A stretch of 6,092 nucleotides of DNA from an uncultured Lachnospiraceae bacterium (lineage in GTDB: Bacteria > Bacillota > Clostridia > Lachnospirales > Lachnospiraceae), in NCBI GenBank assembly GCA_947175305.1, contig CAMWMO010000116.1, positions 1 to 6,092 of the forward strand, written 5' to 3'. Positions within the stretch are counted from its first letter, which is position 1. Each line of letters begins with the position of its first letter. Both the position numbers and the translations under genes were made by a program. The notes under the pieces were generated by a model. That model searched no databases, was not told where the DNA came from, and saw only the letters and a program-made list of their open reading frames with translations. This document shows, in pieces, positions 1-5,867 of this stretch.

Positions 1-1
1 G

Positions 2-220
2 GCATACACTGTCCTGAAACAGGAGGGCTATGTCAAGGTGGATCGCAGACGGGGTGTGATGGTGGCCGTGGATATCGACAGGATGCGCGCGCTGGAGGAG
101 ATCAGAGAGGATCTGTTAGTCACTCTGGCAAAGGCAAGCTGTAAGAATATTTCCGGGGAAGAAGTCCATGCTCTTATAGATGAGATTTATGAGGAATATG
201 GGAAAGGAATGGAAGGTTAA
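2..220 (+). CDS. GntR-family transcriptional regulator, C-terminal part (5' end outside window)
   Basis: This is a partial gene; 72 residues are visible, and the reading frame is open from base 2, so the GTG at 38 is internal and not the start. The first residues (AYTVLKQEGYVKV, then DRRRGVMVA) match the end of the recognition helix and the beta-wing of a GntR-type winged helix-turn-helix, as in the YtrA-like branch with a short C-terminal tail. The rest is a charged, probably helical tail (ALEEIREDL, then EEVHALIDEIYEEYG), which in this branch serves dimerisation; there is no sign of a large effector-binding domain. The stop codon TAA shares its last A with the ATG of clpC, so the two genes are almost certainly cotranscribed and coupled in translation. 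By inference it controls its own operon including clpC, taking the place CtsR has in Bacillus. It is not CtsR: neither the tail nor the wing resembles that family. The family call is fairly safe; the regulatory role is inference because the DNA-binding part and the promoter are outside the window. Confidence 0.8.
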   Translation, partial: AYTVLKQEGYVKVDRRRGVMVAVDIDRMRALEEIREDLLVTLAKASCKNISGEEVHALIDEIYEEYGKGMEG

Positions 221-2673
221 TGCAGCCACAATTTACAGATAAGGCAAAGGCGGCCCTGATGCTTGCAGAGCGGGCGGCCAGAAGCCTGCGGCAGAGTTAT
301 GTGGGAAGTGAGCATATCCTGCTGGGTCTTTTGAGGGAAAACACGGGCGTTGCGGCTACGGTGCTTTTAAATAACGGCGTGGATGTCGTGCAGTTAAAAG
401 AGATGATCAAGGATCTGATCGTGCCGGAAACTTCTGTGCTGATCGCGGAACGGGATGGCTATTCCCCGCGGGCGCAGGCCATTTTAGAGGAGGCGCACAG
501 ACAGGCGGAGCGATTCCGCAGTGATCGAACCGGAACAGAGCATATTCTGCTGGCTCTTCTGAAGGAAGGGGAGAATGTGGCGGTCAGGCTCCTTAATACC
601 ATGGGCATTTCGGTGCAGAAGCTATATGTGGATGTGCTGGTAGCCATGGGCGAGGACGGCGCGCTTTACAAGGAAGATCTGGGCAGAAAGCAGAATAAGA
701 AAAAGGGGAATACCTCCACGCTGGATCATTACAGCAGGGATCTGACAGCGCTTGCCAGAGAGGGGAAGCTGGATCCTGTGATCGGCAGGGAGGAGGAGAT
801 CACCAGAGTTGTTCAGATCTTAAGCCGGCGCACGAAAAACAATCCCTGTCTGGTGGGAGAGCCCGGCGTGGGCAAGACGGCTGTGGTGGAAGGACTTGCC
901 GCCAGGATCGTGACGGGCGATGTGCCCTTTACCGTACAGAATAAGAGACTTCTGACGCTGGATCTTTCGGGGATGGTAGCCGGAAGTAAATACCGCGGCG
1001 AGTTCGAGGAGCGGATCAAAAAGGTGATCAAAGAGGTGATCGAGGACGGCAATATCATTCTCTTTTTGGATGAGATGCACACCATCATCGGCGCGGGCGG
1101 CGCGGAGGGAGCGATAGATGCGTCCAATATCCTGAAACCCTCTCTGGCCAGAGGCGAGATTCAGCTCATCGGCGCGACCACCATCGCAGAGTACCGCAAG
1201 TATGTGGAGAAGGATGCCGCGTTGGAGAGACGTTTCCATCCGGTGACGGTGGAGGAGCCGACCATTGAGGAGACAGAAAATATCCTGCGGGGTATTGCCC
1301 ATAAATATGAAGAGCATCACAGAGTTACTATCACGCCGGAAGCGATCAGTGCGGCGGTGGCTCTGTCGGCGCGCTATATCAATGACAGAAATCTGCCGGA
1401 TAAGGCGATAGACCTGATCGATGAGGCTTCCGCGGCTGTGCGGCTTCACGTGACGAAGCAGCCCGATAAGCTGCAGGAGCTGTCCGATGAGATAGACAAG
1501 ATAGATTTGCAGATTGAGCGTTCCATCCGCATGGAGGCATTTACTCAGGCGGCAGAGCTGAAAAAGAAGCAGGAGAGCTGTATCAGGAAATATGAGCGTC
1601 TGGTCAAGAAGATGGAGCAGGCGGAGCAGAATCGCGCCTATGTGGTCGGAGAGAACGAGATCGCCGAGGTGGTGGCGCTGTGGACGAAGATCCCGGTGAA
1701 GAAGCTGGCGGAGAAGGAGAGTGAGCGGCTCTTAAAGCTGGAATCCATCCTGCACAGACGAGTGATCGGTCAGGAGGAGGCTGTGGTGGCTGTAGCGAAG
1801 GCCATGCGCCGGGGCAGAGTGGGTTTGCAGGATCCCAATCGTCCCATCGGTTCCTTCCTGTTTCTGGGGCCTACGGGCGTGGGTAAGACTGAATTATCCA
1901 AAGCTTTGGCGGAAGCTATGTTTGGTTCCGAGAACGCTTTGATCCGGGTAGATATGTCAGAGTACATGGAGGGACATTCGGTGTCCAAAATGATCGGATC
2001 GCCTCCGGGATATGTGGGTTTTGAGGAGGGCGGACAGCTCTCTGAGAAGGTGCGCAGGAATCCTTACTCCGTGGTACTTTTTGACGAGATAGAGAAGGCT
2101 CATCCGGATGTGTTTAATGTACTCCTGCAGGTGCTTGACGACGGACATATCACCGATTCCAAGGGGCGGAAGGTGAGCTTTAAGAACACCATCCTGATCA
2201 TGACCTCGAACGCAGGTGCACAGCGGATCATCGATCCCAAGAATCTGGGATTCGGTGCGGCGGAGACGGAAAAGCAGAGTTATGATAAGATGAAGGGCAA
2301 GGTGATGGAGGAGGTAAAACGTCTCTTTAAGCCGGAATTCATCAACAGGATCGATGAGATCATGGTATTCCATCCTCTGAACAAAGAGGATATGAAGGCG
2401 ATCGTGACCCTTCTTTCCAAAAATCTGACAAAGCGCTGCAGAGAGCAGATGAATATCGATCTGGCGATCACTTCCTCCGTGAAGGAGCATCTGATCGAGA
2501 AGCATATGGATGTCAAAATGGGTGCAAGGCCGATGAAGCGGGCGATCCAGTCGGAGATCGAGGATGCGCTGGCGGAGGAGATTCTGGCGGGAAAAGTGAA
2601 GAGCGGCGACAAAGTCTCTGTTGGATTTAAGAATAAAAAGATAACCTTTACGGTTAAAGCAGTAGGAGAATAG
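220..2673 (+). CDS. clpC: ClpC, ATP-dependent Clp protease ATP-binding subunit (Hsp100 unfoldase)
   Basis: Hexameric AAA+ unfoldase that uses ATP to unfold damaged or regulatory proteins and thread them into the ClpP peptidase in the cytoplasm. The 817 residues are normal for ClpC. Two Clp-N repeats occupy about residues 3-145 (each carrying a G-x-EHILL-x-LL motif near 29-38 and 105-114). The first AAA+ domain has Walker A GEPGVGKT (213-220), Walker B with D284/E285 and an arginine finger region at R337/R338. A short ClpC-type middle domain with a UVR-like segment ([13 protein letters not shown]) lies at about 410-475. The second AAA+ domain has Walker A GPTGVGKT (550-557), Walker B D622/E623, sensor 1 N664, arginine finger R710 and sensor 2 GAR (768-770). 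The ClpP-docking loop reads LGF (676-678) where Bacillus ClpC has VGF, so it should engage ClpP. The short middle domain and the docking loop rule out ClpB. The ATG overlaps the upstream stop codon (TAATG), with GGAAGG at 211-216 and GGAAAGG at 201-207 as possible ribosome binding sites. All catalytic motifs are intact. The first-domain motif reads ERRFHPV where the family usually has ERRFQPV. Confidence 0.97.
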   Translation: MQPQFTDKAKAALMLAERAARSLRQSYVGSEHILLGLLRENTGVAATVLLNNGVDVVQLKEMIKDLIVPETSVLIAERDGYSPRAQAILEEAHRQAERFRSDRTGTEHILLALLKEGENVAVRLLNTMGISVQKLYVDVLVAMGEDGALYKEDLGRKQNKKKGNTSTLDHYSRDLTALAREGKLDPVIGREEEITRVVQILSRRTKNNPCLVGEPGVGKTAVVEGLAARIVTGDVPFTVQNKRLLTLDLSGMVAGSKYRGEFEERIKKVIKEVIEDGNIILFLDEMHTIIGAGGAEGAIDASNILKPSLARGEIQLIGATTIAEYRKYVEKDAALERRFHPVTVEEPTIEETENILRGIAHKYEEHHRVTITPEAISAAVALSARYINDRNLPDKAIDLIDEASAAVRLHVTKQPDKLQELSDEIDKIDLQIERSIRMEAFTQAAELKKKQESCIRKYERLVKKMEQAEQNRAYVVGENEIAEVVALWTKIPVKKLAEKESERLLKLESILHRRVIGQEEAVVAVAKAMRRGRVGLQDPNRPIGSFLFLGPTGVGKTELSKALAEAMFGSENALIRVDMSEYMEGHSVSKMIGSPPGYVGFEEGGQLSEKVRRNPYSVVLFDEIEKAHPDVFNVLLQVLDDGHITDSKGRKVSFKNTILIMTSNAGAQRIIDPKNLGFGAAETEKQSYDKMKGKVMEEVKRLFKPEFINRIDEIMVFHPLNKEDMKAIVTLLSKNLTKRCREQMNIDLAITSSVKEHLIEKHMDVKMGARPMKRAIQSEIEDALAEEILAGKVKSGDKVSVGFKNKKITFTVKAVGE

Positions 2674-2678
2674 AACAT

Positions 2679-2684
2679 AGGAGG
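2679..2684 (+). promoter_or_regulatory. Ribosome binding site of the 136-residue protein
   Basis: Perfect AGGAGG, eight bases before the ATG at 2693 and starting five bases after the clpC stop codon. It is the best match to the anti-Shine-Dalgarno sequence in the window, which fixes the start and suggests efficient translation of this small gene relative to its operon partners. Confidence 0.9.
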
Positions 2685-2692
2685 AAAGTACA

Positions 2693-3103
2693 ATGGCTGT
2701 AGTAGAGGAATTGCTGCGCGCGGAGGGCGACGGAACGATCAGCTTTGGCAATCATATGCTTGCTGCCAAGGCGAAGCTGGAGGATTACGAGCATGGCGGT
2801 AATCTGTACAAGGTGAAGACCTTTAAGGAACTGACAAAGCTGGAGAAAAACGGTATGTTTGCTTATGAGTCGGAGCCGGGAACCAGTGTAAACGGCTTTT
2901 CGGAGACAGAGAACGGCGTCACCTTCAAGGTGGAAGGCAGTGAGGATGCCCAGATCACGGTGGGACTCGAGGAGGACACGGTGTATAAGGTCTATGTAAA
3001 CGGCGCTAATGTGGGAGAGATGAAGACGAATCTGAGCGGAAAGCTGAATATCAGTGTGGAACTTGCAAGCGTAGGTGCAGCAGAGGTAAAGATCGTAAAG
3101 TAG
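2693..3103 (+). CDS. Conserved-looking acidic protein of unknown function, 136 residues
   Basis: I cannot assign a function. The protein starts at an ATG behind a perfect AGGAGG and follows clpC by 19 bases, so it is very probably in the same transcript. It has no signal peptide, no membrane segment, no cysteine and no tryptophan. It is acidic: 22 Asp/Glu against 14 Lys/Arg by my count. The first 55 residues are mixed (VVEELLRAE, then FKELTKLEKNG). From about residue 56 it becomes a run of alternating hydrophobic strands with turns (GVTFKVEG, then YKVYVNGANVGEM, KLNISVEL and VKIVK), which suggests a small beta-sandwich or Ig-like fold. I have a recollection that similar short Lachnospiraceae proteins carry the database label 'endosialidase'. 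Nothing here supports an enzyme of that kind: the protein is far too short and no catalytic motif is visible, so that name should not be transferred. Its place between clpC and radA hints at a stress or protein-quality role, but this is inference from position only. Reality of the gene is near certain; function is open. Confidence 0.88.
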   Translation: MAVVEELLRAEGDGTISFGNHMLAAKAKLEDYEHGGNLYKVKTFKELTKLEKNGMFAYESEPGTSVNGFSETENGVTFKVEGSEDAQITVGLEEDTVYKVYVNGANVGEMKTNLSGKLNISVELASVGAAEVKIVK

Positions 3104-3106
3104 GTG

Positions 3107-3133
3107 TTTGACAGACAGGGCTTTTTGACTGAC
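3107..3133 (+). repeat. Imperfect direct repeat TTTGACNGAC upstream of radA
   Basis: TTTGACAGAC (3107-3116) and TTTGACTGAC (3124-3133) agree in 9 of 10 positions and start 17 bases apart. The second copy overlaps the 5' arm of the terminator hairpin before radA, so the first copy could compete for the same 3' arm (GTCGAAA, 3150-3156). It could also be a protein-binding site, or chance. Confidence 0.4.
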
Positions 3134-3170
3134 ATGAGTGTCATATTCGGTCGAAAGGCTCTTTCTTTTT
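3117..3170 (+). terminator. Rho-independent terminator (possible attenuator) between the unknown gene and radA
   Basis: The arms AGGGCTTTTTGAC (3117-3129) and GTCGAAAGGCTCT (3150-3162) pair over 13 positions, three of them G-U. The stem is followed at once by a T-rich tract, TTCTTTTT (3163-3170). The loop carries its own smaller perfect hairpin, TGACA-TGAG-TGTCA (3130-3143). The position, 13 bases after the stop of the 136-residue gene, is right for ending the gntR-clpC transcript. What is unusual is that the T tract ends only 19 bases before the radA start, with the radA ribosome binding site in between. No promoter can fit after it, so radA transcription must pass through it. It may therefore be leaky or conditional. 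Confidence 0.7.
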
Positions 3171-3177
3171 GAATGAT

Positions 3178-3182
3178 AGGAG
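3178..3182 (+). promoter_or_regulatory. Ribosome binding site of radA, decides the start
   Basis: AGGAG lies seven bases before the ATG at 3190. This favours that ATG over the in-frame TTG at 3169, which would place the Shine-Dalgarno sequence inside the gene and add seven residues absent from the usual RadA N-terminus (MAK... then the zinc finger). Confidence 0.85.
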
Positions 3183-3189
3183 AAAACCG

Positions 3190-4554
3190 ATGGCGAAGGG
3201 AAAAACAACGGTATTTTTTTGTCAAAACTGTGGCTATGAGTCCTCCAAATGGCTGGGACAGTGTCCCGGCTGCAGAGAATGGAATACGATGGTGGAGGAA
3301 AAGGTATCGGGAAAGAACGGCGGTGCGCGGGGGAATGCGACGGGAAGGAAGGACGCAGAGCCGGTGAGCCTTGGCGAGGTGGATCTGAGTGAAAAAGCGC
3401 GCATGACCACCCATATGGCGGAGCTTGACCGGGTGCTGGGCGGCGGAATTGTGCCGGGTTCTCTCACATTGGTGGGAGGCGATCCGGGCATTGGCAAATC
3501 CACCCTTCTTTTGCAGGTGTGCAGGCATATGGCGGCGGACGGTCATAAGCTTCTCTATATTTCCGGGGAGGAGTCCTTACAGCAGATCAAACTGCGTGCC
3601 AATCGGATCGGGGATTTTTCGGAAAATCTTCTCCTTTTGTGCGAGACCAGTCTGGAGACGGTGGAGCAGACGATCCGCAAGCAGATGCCGGCGGTGGCTG
3701 TCATCGATTCGATCCAGACCATGTATCACGAGGAGATCTCCTCCGCGCCGGGCAGTATTTCCCAGGTGCGGGAATCCACGAATGTGCTCATGCAGCTTGC
3801 CAAGGGGCTGGGGGTGTCCATCTTTATCGTGGGCCATGTGACCAAGGAGGGTACAGTGGCGGGCCCCAGAGTTCTGGAACATATGGTGGATACGGTGTTA
3901 TACTTCGAGGGAGACAGGCATGCCTCGTACCGGATCCTTCGGGGAGTGAAGAACAGGTTCGGCTCGACCAATGAGATCGGTGTCTTTGAGATGAAGGAGG
4001 AGGGACTTTCGGAGGTGAAGAATGCCTCGGAATTTATGCTGAGCGGGAAGCCGGAGGGAGCCAGCGGTTCCGTGGTGTCCTGCTCGATGGAGGGAACCCG
4101 GCCCATACTGTTGGAAATTCAGGCATTGGTCTGTCACAGCAATTTCGGCATACCCAGACGGCAGGCCATCGGAATGGATTTTAACAGACTGAATCTGTTG
4201 ATGGCGGTGCTGGAGAAGCGTTTGAATCTGCAGATGTCCGATTGCGACGCCTATGTGAATCTGGCCGGCGGCATGCGGATCGTGGAACCGGCTATTGATC
4301 TGGGAGTCGCCATGGCGGTGGCGTCCAGCTTTAAGAACCGGGTGATCGACGATAAGACCATTGTCTTTGGGGAGATCGGCTTAAGCGGAGAGGTGCGGGG
4401 TGTTTCTATGGCTGCACAGAGAGTGGCGGAGGCGGCCAAGCTGGGCTTTACCACCTGTATCCTGCCCAAGGTCAACGTGGGACAGATCAAGCCTCCGGCG
4501 GGGATGCAGGTCATCGGCGTGGGAACGGTGCGGGATGCCATCGACTTGATTTAA
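3190..4554 (+). CDS. radA: RadA (Sms), DNA repair and recombination ATPase
   Basis: RadA is a RecA-like ATPase and DnaB-type helicase that promotes branch migration and processing of recombination intermediates together with RecA. The 454 residues fit the family's usual length of about 455-460. An N-terminal C4 zinc finger has C11-x2-C14 and C25-x2-C28. The RecA-like core carries Walker A GDPGIGKS (97-104), a Walker B aspartate in AVIDSIQT (D173) and the RadA-specific KNRFG motif (254-258). The C-terminal third (about 275-454) is the Lon-protease-like domain, which in RadA serves as a DNA-binding and hexamer scaffold and not as a peptidase; the GEIGLSGEVRGV segment (395-406) is characteristic. 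All hallmark residues are present, so it should be active. The start at 3190 is supported by AGGAG at 3178. In Bacillus radA also follows clpC, but disA comes next; here a different gene (LCP) follows. It is preceded by a terminator-like hairpin, so its expression may be partly uncoupled from clpC. Confidence 0.97.
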   Translation: MAKGKTTVFFCQNCGYESSKWLGQCPGCREWNTMVEEKVSGKNGGARGNATGRKDAEPVSLGEVDLSEKARMTTHMAELDRVLGGGIVPGSLTLVGGDPGIGKSTLLLQVCRHMAADGHKLLYISGEESLQQIKLRANRIGDFSENLLLLCETSLETVEQTIRKQMPAVAVIDSIQTMYHEEISSAPGSISQVRESTNVLMQLAKGLGVSIFIVGHVTKEGTVAGPRVLEHMVDTVLYFEGDRHASYRILRGVKNRFGSTNEIGVFEMKEEGLSEVKNASEFMLSGKPEGASGSVVSCSMEGTRPILLEIQALVCHSNFGIPRRQAIGMDFNRLNLLMAVLEKRLNLQMSDCDAYVNLAGGMRIVEPAIDLGVAMAVASSFKNRVIDDKTIVFGEIGLSGEVRGVSMAAQRVAEAAKLGFTTCILPKVNVGQIKPPAGMQVIGVGTVRDAIDLI

Positions 4555-4574
4555 AGAGGCTTTTATGATAATAT
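4546..4574 (+). promoter_or_regulatory. Candidate sigma-A promoter for the LCP gene
   Basis: TTGATT (4546-4551) resembles a -35 box (4 of 6 to TTGACA). After 17 bases comes TAATAT (4569-4574, 4 of 6 to TATAAT) with an extended -10 TG at 4566-4567. An overlapping alternative -10 is GATAAT (4567-4572, 5 of 6, spacing 15). Transcription would begin near 4581 and leave a leader of about 50 bases. The local AT-richness contrasts with the coding regions around it. The -35 lies in the last codons of radA. No experimental support; read from consensus only. Confidence 0.4.
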
Positions 4575-4586
4575 ATCTCTTTAGAT
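4549..4586 (+). repeat. Inverted repeat across the radA stop codon
   Basis: TAAAGAG (4552-4558) pairs exactly with CTCTTTA (4577-4583). The stem extends to 11 pairs (4549-4559 with 4576-4586) if two G-U pairs are allowed, around a 16-base AT-rich loop. There is no T run after it, so it is not a standard terminator. It encloses the candidate -10 box of the LCP promoter, so it could be an operator, a 3'-end stabilising hairpin for radA mRNA, or chance in AT-rich sequence. Confidence 0.45.
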
Positions 4587-4620
4587 GATCTGCAATACAA
4601 AGGGGAATTAGGATCTGACA

Positions 4621-4626
4621 AAGGAG
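4621..4626 (+). promoter_or_regulatory. Ribosome binding site of the LCP gene
   Basis: AAGGAG with a five-base spacer to the ATG at 4632; it fixes the start just ahead of the positively charged N-terminus and membrane anchor. Confidence 0.85.
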
Positions 4627-4631
4627 TCAGT

Positions 4632-5717
4632 ATGGATAAGAAAAAGCGTGGCTTTCGGGGGAGCGTTCCGCTCCTGATCGTGGAGGTCTGTGTCCTGTTC
4701 ATCGCGATTGGCGTGATGTATGTAGTCGTCACCATGACCGGCGAGGTAAACCGCAAGGACATTGATGAGGACAATATCCGTATCAATGAGGAGATTGTTC
4801 AGAAAAAGACCACCGACGTAAAGCAGGCAGAGGCACAGGAAAAGGAACCGGCGAAAGGATATCGCAACGTTGCACTTTTTGGTGTGGATGCCAGAGACGG
4901 GGAACTGGGTAAGGGCACCCGAAGCGATACCATTATGATCGCCAGTATCAATCAGGATACCCAGGAGATCAAGCTGATCTCCGTTTTTCGAGACACCTAT
5001 CTGAACCTGAGTAACGACAGCTATAATAAATGCAATACGGCCTATGCACAGGGCGGGCCGGAGCAGGCGATCAATATGCTCAACATGAATCTGGATCTGG
5101 ACATCACGGACTATGTCACCATCGGTTTCTCCGGATTGATCGATGCGGTCGATGCGCTGGGCGGGATAGAGATGGAAGTGACGGACGCTGAGATCACCCA
5201 CCTGAATAATTATCAGCTCTGTATGGCGGAGGAGCTGGGTGTAGACTACACACCGGTGGAGCACAGCGGCAGACAGCTGTTGAACGGTATGCAGGCCACC
5301 GCCTACTGTCGTATACGGTACACGAAGGGCGATGATTTCCGTCGGGCGCAGAGACAGAGAGAAGTGCTTACCGCCATGATGGAGAAGGCGAGAGGGGCAT
5401 CCGTGAGCACACTGACTGATATGGTCAATGCCGTCCTGCCTCAGGTGGAGACCTCCTTAAACGTAAATGAAGTCTTGAGCGTTCTCAGCAGCGTGGCGGG
5501 CTATAAGGTGACGGAGAGCGACGGATTTCCCTTTGAGGGAGGAAGAGCCGGCGCCAATGTGGGCAGTAAGGGAAGCTGTGTGGTTCCGAAAGATCTGGAG
5601 GAAAATGTGAGACAGCTTCATCAGGTGCTATACCCGGAGGAGAGCTACGAACCCTCCACAGCGGTGAAGCAGATCAGTGAAGAGATTCAGGCTCAGACAG
5701 AAGAATATATACAATAG
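4632..5717 (+). CDS. LytR-CpsA-Psr (LCP) family cell-wall glycopolymer ligase
   Basis: LCP enzymes transfer undecaprenyl-pyrophosphate-linked polymers (wall teichoic acid, capsule or similar) onto peptidoglycan on the outer face of the membrane. The 361 residues begin with a basic stretch (MDKKKRGFRG), one membrane segment at about 12-35 and a charged linker to about 75, giving an N-in, C-out anchored protein. The LCP domain covers about 76-260. Key conserved positions are visible: D86 in LFGVDAR, R97 and D99 in GTRSDT, R120 and D121 in SVFRDTY, and the R227-x-R229 pair in CRIRYTKGDDF followed by R237, R238, R241 and R243. These bind the pyrophosphate head group and Mg in characterised members. 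Four cysteines (134, 196, 226, 316) lie in the exported part, so disulfides are possible. The acidic, Gln/Glu-rich C-terminus (about 335-361) has no recognisable domain. The start is set by AAGGAG at 4621. It probably has its own promoter and is not functionally tied to radA. The family call is firm; the polymer it handles cannot be read from sequence, so I give no symbol. Confidence 0.93.
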   Translation: MDKKKRGFRGSVPLLIVEVCVLFIAIGVMYVVVTMTGEVNRKDIDEDNIRINEEIVQKKTTDVKQAEAQEKEPAKGYRNVALFGVDARDGELGKGTRSDTIMIASINQDTQEIKLISVFRDTYLNLSNDSYNKCNTAYAQGGPEQAINMLNMNLDLDITDYVTIGFSGLIDAVDALGGIEMEVTDAEITHLNNYQLCMAEELGVDYTPVEHSGRQLLNGMQATAYCRIRYTKGDDFRRAQRQREVLTAMMEKARGASVSTLTDMVNAVLPQVETSLNVNEVLSVLSSVAGYKVTESDGFPFEGGRAGANVGSKGSCVVPKDLEENVRQLHQVLYPEESYEPSTAVKQISEEIQAQTEEYIQ

Positions 5718-5720
5718 AGA

Positions 5721-5753
5721 GCAGTGGTAAAACTTTTTAGAGTGGAGCACTGC
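5721..5753 (+). repeat. Inverted repeat GCAGTG...CACTGC after the LCP gene
   Basis: GCAGTG (5721-5726) and CACTGC (5748-5753) are exact complements separated by 21 bases, starting three bases after the LCP stop codon. The GCAGT/ACTGC core recurs in the next hairpin (5777-5781 and 5793-5797), so these four segments can pair in more than one way. A T run (TTTTT, 5734-5738) lies in the loop, not after the stem. Confidence 0.4.
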
Positions 5754-5771
5754 AGATACATGAAATAAACA

Positions 5772-5802
5772 AGGCAGCAGTTCCTATACAGGACTGCTGT
5801 CT
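5772..5802 (+). terminator. Strong hairpin, probable weak terminator of the LCP transcript
   Basis: AGGCAGCAGT (5772-5781) pairs with ACTGCTGTCT (5793-5802), one pair being G-U. After a one-base bulge (T5782) the stem continues with CCT (5783-5785) against AGG (5790-5792) around the tetraloop ATAC. This is the most stable hairpin of the gap and lies about 55 bases after the LCP stop. The following bases (GTATGTATAGATG) hold no clear T run, so termination would be inefficient. A regulatory leader hairpin of the downstream exporter gene is the main alternative. Confidence 0.45.
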
Positions 5803-5807
5803 GTATG

Positions 5808-5823
5808 TATAGATGTTTCTATA
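5808..5823 (+). repeat. Small hairpin TATAGA-TGTT-TCTATA
   Basis: A perfect six-base inverted repeat with a four-base loop, five bases after the larger hairpin. It is AT-rich and therefore weak as RNA structure. It could equally be a symmetrical protein-binding site. The TATAAA at 5820-5825 overlaps its right arm and resembles a -10 box, but no acceptable -35 was found. Confidence 0.35.
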
Positions 5824-5826
5824 AAT

Positions 5827-5841
5827 GTTTCTTTCAGAAAC
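5827..5841 (+). repeat. Small hairpin GTTTCT-TTC-AGAAAC just before the exporter ribosome binding site
   Basis: A perfect six-base inverted repeat with a three-base loop. TTCTTT within it (5829-5834) is also complementary to AAAGAA (5844-5849), which overlaps the AAGGAG Shine-Dalgarno sequence (5848-5853), so an alternative fold could partly cover the ribosome binding site. The motif ATGTTTCT occurs twice here (5813-5820 and 5825-5832). Confidence 0.35.
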
Positions 5842-5867
5842 GCAAAGAAGGAGTGCGGTTTGTCGTT

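Noticed and set aside
38..220. A separate 60-residue gene starting at GTG 38
   Set aside because: The frame is open to the window edge and the residues before 38 continue the winged-helix sequence, so it is the tail of a larger gene.
820..1449. Long open frame on the minus strand inside clpC (209 codons), plus others at 1957-2751 and 813-1127
   Set aside because: They lie wholly or largely antisense to a gene with all expected motifs, have low-complexity Arg/Ser/His-rich translations and no recognisable domain or convincing ribosome binding site.
3108..3113. TTGACA as the -35 of a radA promoter
   Set aside because: The hexamer is perfect but no -10 better than 3 of 6 lies at 16-18 bases; the nearest AT-rich box (CATATT, 3142) is 28 bases away.
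3104..3189. CtsR operator (tandem GGTCAAA heptads) before radA or elsewhere
   Set aside because: Only isolated TTTGAC or GGTCGAAA-like matches occur, not the tandem heptads with three-base spacing; the promoter of the clpC operon is outside the window.
3169..3192. TTG at 3169 as radA start
   Set aside because: It would overlap the end of the terminator T tract and put the AGGAG inside the gene; the ATG at 3190 has correct spacing and gives the normal RadA N-terminus.
2992..3546. Minus-strand open frame of 184 codons across the gap before radA, and a similar one at 2654-3208
   Set aside because: They cross a terminator and two well-supported + strand genes; the translations resemble no protein family and reflect antisense codon bias.
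3425..3841. Alternative + frames within radA (also 3639-3974 and 3173-3367)
   Set aside because: Out-of-frame shadows rich in Arg, Cys and Trp; the radA frame carries an unbroken set of functional motifs.
5808..5825. TATAGA or TATAAA as the -10 of an exporter promoter
   Set aside because: No acceptable -35 at suitable spacing; kept only as a comment because the AT-rich hairpins alone would produce such matches.
5718..5867. T-box, known riboswitch or small RNA gene in the exporter leader
   Set aside because: No T-box core sequence and no conserved riboswitch motif that I recognise; only simple hairpins are visible.
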